A stretch of 64,000 nucleotides of DNA from Bog-159 sp963738345. GTDB lineage: Bacteria > Acidobacteriota > Terriglobia > Bryobacterales > Bryobacteraceae. Position 1 is the first letter of the stretch. Each line of letters starts with the position of its first letter. This document shows, in pieces, positions 59,792 to 64,000 of the stretch. The DNA lies in NCBI GenBank assembly GCA_963738345.1, contig CAVTWI010000002.1:5084001-5148000 (forward strand). The letters are read 5' to 3'. Below the pieces are notes generated by a model. The model had not been told where the DNA came from and searched no databases. It worked only from the letters and a program-made list of their open reading frames with translations. The position numbers and the translations under genes are program-made.

Positions 59792-62700
59792 TTAGCGGGC
59801 GGGCACCGGCAGCGTCTTGGCGGGCGCCGGCGAAGAACCGTTGACGTGCTCGCCTGGCGGCGCCGGAGCCGACGGCAGTTTCGCGGCGGCTTTCGGGATC
59901 CGCACCGTTACGCGATGTGCGCGACCATCGTCCGCTAGTTGGAAAGCACCTTCCAACACACGTCCATCCTCTTCGAACACAAGGCCCGTGGCGCCGGCGT
60001 CAGCGTGCCGCACCACGGCGATCTCGTAGGTTGCGGTGCGGTGGCGGTAAGTTATCTCAAATCCCGCCCAATCGTCGGGGATCACCGGTTTCATGCTCAG
60101 GGTGTTGCCGTGAAGATGGAAGCCCAACACTTCTTCGATCCAGATGCGGTACATCCAGGCAGCCGAACCGGTGTACCAGGTCCACCCGCAGCGCCCCACC
60201 ATTCCGGGCGCCGAAGAGACATCCGCACCGACGACGTAGGGCTCGCCGCGATATCGCGCGACATCTTCCGGACTGCGGCTGAGTTCCACGGGGTTCATCA
60301 GCTTCAGCAGGTGCGCGGCGCGCGTACCATTCTGTAGCCGCGCCCACGCCATCGCCAGCCAAAGCGACCCGTGCGTATACTGACCGCCATTCTCGCGCAG
60401 GCCCGGCGGATAGCCCATCACATAGCCCGGATTTGGCTGGGAATGGTCGAACGGTGGGGTGAACAGGCGCACTAAGCGGCCGGCTTCGTCGACTAAAGTG
60501 CGGTCGGCGGACTGCACGGCGCGCTGCCTTCGATCGACATCACCCGCACCGGAAATGACGGCCCAACTTTGCGGCAGTGAGTCGATGCGGGCCTCCTCGT
60601 TGGCATGTGACCCAAGCGGCGCGCCATTGTCGAAGAAGCCGCGCAGATACCATTCGCCATCCCAACTGGATTGCTCCACCGCCTTTGCGATTTGGGCGGC
60701 CGACCCTCGCCATTTGGCGGCCAACTCCGGTCCGCCATTGCGCTTCTCCATAACCGTGGCGAAATCTTCCAACACCGTGCACAAGAACCACGCCACCCAA
60801 ATGCTCTCGCCGCGACCTTCGGCGCCGACCCGGTTCATGCCATCATTCCAATCGCCCGAACCGAACAAAGGCAAACCGTGGGCGCCGAATCGCGAGGCGT
60901 GGTCGATGGCGCGCTGGCAATGCTCCCAAAGCGGCGCGGTGTATGGCGAAACCGCCGGAATAAAAAGACGCTCCTGGTCGGCAGCCTCCAGAAGCGGGCC
61001 TTCCAGGAAGGTTGTTTCGACGTCCAGAATGGCGCTGTCGCCGGTTACATCGATATAGCGCGCCACCACGAACGGCAGCCACAGCAGGTCGTCTGAGCAG
61101 CGTGTGCGCACGCCTTGGCCGCTTTCCGCATGCCACCAGTGCTGCACGTCGCCCTCCGGAAACTGGCGCGCCGCGGCTGTCAGGATATGCGCGCGCGCCA
61201 ACTGTGGAGCGGCGTAGAGCAGCGCCATGCAATCCTGCAATTGGTCGCGGAATCCGAAAGCGCCGCTCGATTGATACAGCGCCGACCGGCCCCAGAAACG
61301 GCAGCTCAGCGATTGATAGAGCAGCCAGCGGTTCAGCAGGAAGTCGGTCGAAAGCTGGGGTGTATGTACCCGCAACGTATCGAGCGCGGTGTCCCACCAT
61401 TTTCGCGTGAGGTCCAGGGCGCCTTGCACCTGGTCGCTAGTCTGGTAGCGTTTCACCAACGCGCGGACAGCATCCACGCTGTCGGCCTGTCCCAATAGGA
61501 AAAAGACGTCCGTCTGGCCGCCTTTCGGGATGTTCACGGAAACCTGGAGCGCGGCAGCCGGATCCATACCGGCACCCGTACGATTGTCCAGGCGTACGCG
61601 GCCGAGAGCGGCCGGCGCAGCTAGTGATCCGTTGCGCCCGAGGAATTGGGTGCGCTCTCCCGAGTAAGACGAGGCCGCTGGGCTAGCCGCGGCAAACGCT
61701 ATGGCATCGGTAAAATTGCCGGTCCATGACTGCGCGGCGAGAATGGCCCCCGCCTCGCGGTCATACCAGGTGCGCACATGCGGCGCCTGGTCGTCGCGGT
61801 TCGACCCTAAGACCCACTCCGCGAAAAATGTCGCGGTCAGCCGGCGCGGGCGCGATGAATCGTTTCGCAGGCGCAAGCGCATCAACTTCACAGGTTGGCC
61901 GGTTCCATCTTCCGACACGGGAACGAACACCGTGAGTTCTTGCCCGATGGAATGGCTATTGTGCTCAAACACGGTGTAGCCCTGCCCATGCTTGGCTCGA
62001 TAGGCATCAGCCTCACGGATAGGAAGCGCGGTAGGCGTCCAGAGCGCGCCGCTTTCTTCATCTCGCAAATAGATGGCTTCGGCCTGCCGGTCGCTGGTGG
62101 GGTCGTTGTACCAAGGGGTCAGACGGTTGGACTGGCTGTTGCCCGCCCACGTACAGCCGAGGCCGCTCTCGCTCACCAGGGCGCCAAACGTGGCGTGCGC
62201 CATCACGTTGATCCACGGCGCTGGAGTGCAGCCGCCCGGCTTAAGGTAGATGGCGTATTCGCGCCCGTCCGGCGTAAAGCCGCCGAACCCGTTGAAATAC
62301 GGCAATTCCAGGAAGGGCAGGGGTTGCGATGGCTCCTCCTGGCCGCCTACCGGAGCGAATGGCGGCGGGGCCATGCTATCGGCGCCGGCTACCAGTTGTT
62401 GCTGCAGGGGACCGCGGCTTCCGCTGAGCACCGCGCTCGAAACCGCCAGCAGCAATTCGCGATGTTCGCTCGGCAGCGCATGCCAGTTGCGCAGGAAGAC
62501 GCCACCCGGCCGGTCGTTCGCCTCGGCCGGTGAGTGCGCCTCAATCTGCCGCAGCAGTTGCTGGTGCAGGGGCCGGTCGTAGCTGGAACTCTCCTGATTC
62601 AAGATGATCAGGTCGGCTTTGAATCCACGCAAACGCCAGTAAGTTTGCGCCAATAGTAATTCCCGTACCAGCGGCATGCCGCGCATCTCCGCCACCAGCA

Positions 62701-64000
62701 CAGTGAGCATGGGAAGGTCGCCCGAGATGCCGTATTGCCAGAGCGCCGATTGTCCCAACCGGTTGCGCGCCAGACGGTCGCCCGGCACGCGCAGGCGCGG
62801 ATTCGGATAGATCAAGTGGCTGGCCAGATCCTGAAACCGATGCGCCGCGGCCGGACCGATTCCCAGATAGCGGAACTCAAGTTGAGCGCGGGTCCAGGCC
62901 ATTTCGAACGCGCGGGAAATCGCGTCCGACCGGCGGAATTTGTTGATGAGCGTCAGCAAGGCTTCCCGCGAGGCGGCCGCCATGGTCATGAACGAGATCT
63001 CCAGCCTTACCCGCGGTTCGATCAAAGCGCGGCAGCGCAAGCTGAAGATTGGATCAATCACTGTTCCCACCGAGCCGGTGAGATCGCGTTTCAGAGCTTC
63101 GGGTGCGTCGGTAGTTTTCCCCCGCCCCAGAAACTGCGCACGGCCGGTTTCAAATTGAATGTCGGACGAAGCCCCTACTAACACTTGAGCCATCCAGATG
63201 GGCGGCTCCTCGGGAGATCGCGGACGCCGGTGCGCGATCAGCACTCCTGGCTCGGGGCATTCGGTCTCGATGAACATCTTCGAGAAGGCGGGATGCGCCT
63301 TATCCGCGGCATGCGGGGCCATTGCCAGTTCGACATAACTGGTGAACTCCAGTTGCCGGCTTCGCAAGGAACGATTGGTGATGTTGAGGCGGCGCAGTTC
63401 GACATCGTCTTCCGCTGCTACAGTCACTTCAAGAACGGTTTCGATTCCCGACAGGTTGCGGCGGAACTCGGCGCGGTCGGCGGAAAAATGAGCCGAGGCG
63501 GTTCCCTTCCCTCCGCCCACAGGCTGCTGCGCAGCCGCCCAAATCGAGTCCGTTCGCATGTCACGGATATAAATAAAGCTGCCCCACGGATCCAGAGTTG
63601 TGTCGCTGCGCCAGCGGGTAAGGTCGATGTCTTTCCAGCGGCTGTACCCCCCCCCTGCATTGGTCACCATCAACGAATACGCGCCATTGCCCTGTAGGTG
63701 CACGCGCGGTACGGAAGTGCCCTCTTCCCAGACGCGTTCGGCGGGTTCCTCAGAACCAACGGCGCGGATCGGCGGGAAGGTCTGCTGCTTTTCGGCTAGC
63801 GGCAGGCGGCTCATGGGAATGCGTTCGAAGAGCAGCGTCTCGATGGCGCGTATCCGAAGGTCGCGATGGAAGCGGCGCTGCATGATACGCCCGTGGAGCA
63901 CATTGTCCAGCGCCACCAGGCTCATGCCTTGATGGTGGGCCATGTACGCGTAGATCACCACGCCCAGTTGGCCGTCCCGGGCGTTCTGGCGTGTATAATC
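59792..64000 (-). CDS. NdvB-like cyclic beta-1,2-glucan synthase, C-terminal part
   Basis: The last 1402 residues are seen; the frame is open to the window edge (DYTRQNARDG, then QLGVVIYAYMAHHQGMSLVA), so the N-terminal glycosyltransferase part lies outside. Visible are the end of the glucoamylase-like domain (AHHQGMSLVALDNVL), a long beta-sandwich region, and the GH94 phosphorylase domain with the acid motif SGDWNDGMNRVGAEGRGES (near 60840) and HGSLWLAMAWARLQNG. In NdvB/Cgs the GT84 part makes the glucan and the GH94 part trims it. The glucan serves periplasmic osmoadaptation. The C-terminal tail is Pro/Ala-rich. Start codon not visible. Confidence 0.92.
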   Translation of the reverse strand, partial: DYTRQNARDGQLGVVIYAYMAHHQGMSLVALDNVLHGRIMQRRFHRDLRIRAIETLLFERIPMSRLPLAEKQQTFPPIRAVGSEEPAERVWEEGTSVPRVHLQGNGAYSLMVTNAGGGYSRWKDIDLTRWRSDTTLDPWGSFIYIRDMRTDSIWAAAQQPVGGGKGTASAHFSADRAEFRRNLSGIETVLEVTVAAEDDVELRRLNITNRSLRSRQLEFTSYVELAMAPHAADKAHPAFSKMFIETECPEPGVLIAHRRPRSPEEPPIWMAQVLVGASSDIQFETGRAQFLGRGKTTDAPEALKRDLTGSVGTVIDPIFSLRCRALIEPRVRLEISFMTMAAASREALLTLINKFRRSDAISRAFEMAWTRAQLEFRYLGIGPAAAHRFQDLASHLIYPNPRLRVPGDRLARNRLGQSALWQYGISGDLPMLTVLVAEMRGMPLVRELLLAQTYWRLRGFKADLIILNQESSSYDRPLHQQLLRQIEAHSPAEANDRPGGVFLRNWHALPSEHRELLLAVSSAVLSGSRGPLQQQLVAGADSMAPPPFAPVGGQEEPSQPLPFLELPYFNGFGGFTPDGREYAIYLKPGGCTPAPWINVMAHATFGALVSESGLGCTWAGNSQSNRLTPWYNDPTSDRQAEAIYLRDEESGALWTPTALPIREADAYRAKHGQGYTVFEHNSHSIGQELTVFVPVSEDGTGQPVKLMRLRLRNDSSRPRRLTATFFAEWVLGSNRDDQAPHVRTWYDREAGAILAAQSWTGNFTDAIAFAAASPAASSYSGERTQFLGRNGSLAAPAALGRVRLDNRTGAGMDPAAALQVSVNIPKGGQTDVFFLLGQADSVDAVRALVKRYQTSDQVQGALDLTRKWWDTALDTLRVHTPQLSTDFLLNRWLLYQSLSCRFWGRSALYQSSGAFGFRDQLQDCMALLYAAPQLARAHILTAAARQFPEGDVQHWWHAESGQGVRTRCSDDLLWLPFVVARYIDVTGDSAILDVETTFLEGPLLEAADQERLFIPAVSPYTAPLWEHCQRAIDHASRFGAHGLPLFGSGDWNDGMNRVGAEGRGESIWVAWFLCTVLEDFATVMEKRNGGPELAAKWRGSAAQIAKAVEQSSWDGEWYLRGFFDNGAPLGSHANEEARIDSLPQSWAVISGAGDVDRRQRAVQSADRTLVDEAGRLVRLFTPPFDHSQPNPGYVMGYPPGLRENGGQYTHGSLWLAMAWARLQNGTRAAHLLKLMNPVELSRSPEDVARYRGEPYVVGADVSSAPGMVGRCGWTWYTGSAAWMYRIWIEEVLGFHLHGNTLSMKPVIPDDWAGFEITYRHRTATYEIAVVRHADAGATGLVFEEDGRVLEGAFQLADDGRAHRVTVRIPKAAAKLPSAPAPPGEHVNGSSPAPAKTLPVPAR

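Noticed and set aside
1..64000. CRISPR arrays, transposases, prophage genes or further tRNAs
   Set aside because: Looked for by eye on both strands; only tRNA-Ser and tmRNA were found, and no regular spaced repeats or mobility genes.

Overview
The window looks like chromosome from a GC-rich acidobacterium of the Bryobacterales/Solibacter type. This is inferred from gene content, not from a marker gene. The signs are an ECF sigma factor of the TIGR02999 kind paired with a Pkn-type Ser/Thr kinase carrying WD40 repeats, two secreted proteins ending in the TIGR03437 (Solibacter-type) C-terminal domain, an Oar-like TonB-dependent receptor with an N-terminal carboxypeptidase-regulatory domain, PEGA, FG-GAP and NHL secreted proteins, and the small STGPKTEEGK-type family common in Acidobacteria and Planctomycetes. 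No prophage, transposase or CRISPR array was seen.

Layout. 1-19.9 kb: signalling and cell-surface genes (M20 peptidase fragment, kinase and sigma factor; two PEGA proteins around an FG-GAP propeller; a second kinase next to a winged-helix/TolB sensor; the TonB receptor; a PQQ propeller; a J-domain membrane protein), ending with tRNA-Ser(GGA). 20-28 kb: a compact minus-strand cytochrome c maturation operon, ccmE-F-H-(CcmI-like zinc ribbon)-(carboxypeptidase-regulatory membrane protein)-ccmA-B-C-D, followed by a Tat-exported mannonate-dehydratase-like enzyme. Its CcmE carries Cys instead of His in the heme-binding motif, and its CcmH has an unusual five-Cys motif. 28-37 kb: carD and mostly housekeeping or catabolic genes (two acyl-CoA dehydrogenases, SDR, mtnA, YceI with MarR, pxpA, a TIM-barrel protein, an FlK-like thioesterase). 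37-49 kb: a 1557-residue adhesin-like protein with a higher-order Ig repeat, an LMF-family membrane protein, a GMC dehydrogenase with its Tat-exported small subunit, and a large tandem GH26 protein. 49-55 kb: a His-rich membrane protein, a PAS protein, pirin, an NHL propeller protein and a class C beta-lactamase-like hydrolase. 55-57 kb: a G-run-rich stretch holding the STGPKTEEGK gene, a GIY-YIG gene and ssrA (tmRNA). 57-64 kb: an AlkX/YcaQ-like glycosylase, a DUF4038-type glycosidase and the C-terminal part of an NdvB-like cyclic beta-1,2-glucan synthase that runs off the window.

How they fit together. The surface and secretion machinery (TonB receptor, secreted propellers, GH26 and DUF4038 enzymes, glucan synthase) suggests polysaccharide use and envelope building by a soil heterotroph. 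The GMC dehydrogenase pair normally passes electrons to c-type cytochromes, which the Ccm operon would mature. The kinases, ECF factor and winged-helix/TolB sensor are the regulatory layer. The strongest candidate for something not well described is the Ccm operon: it combines the CxxxY CcmE of the reduced System I* with an altered CcmH, no CcmG, and two translationally coupled extra proteins.
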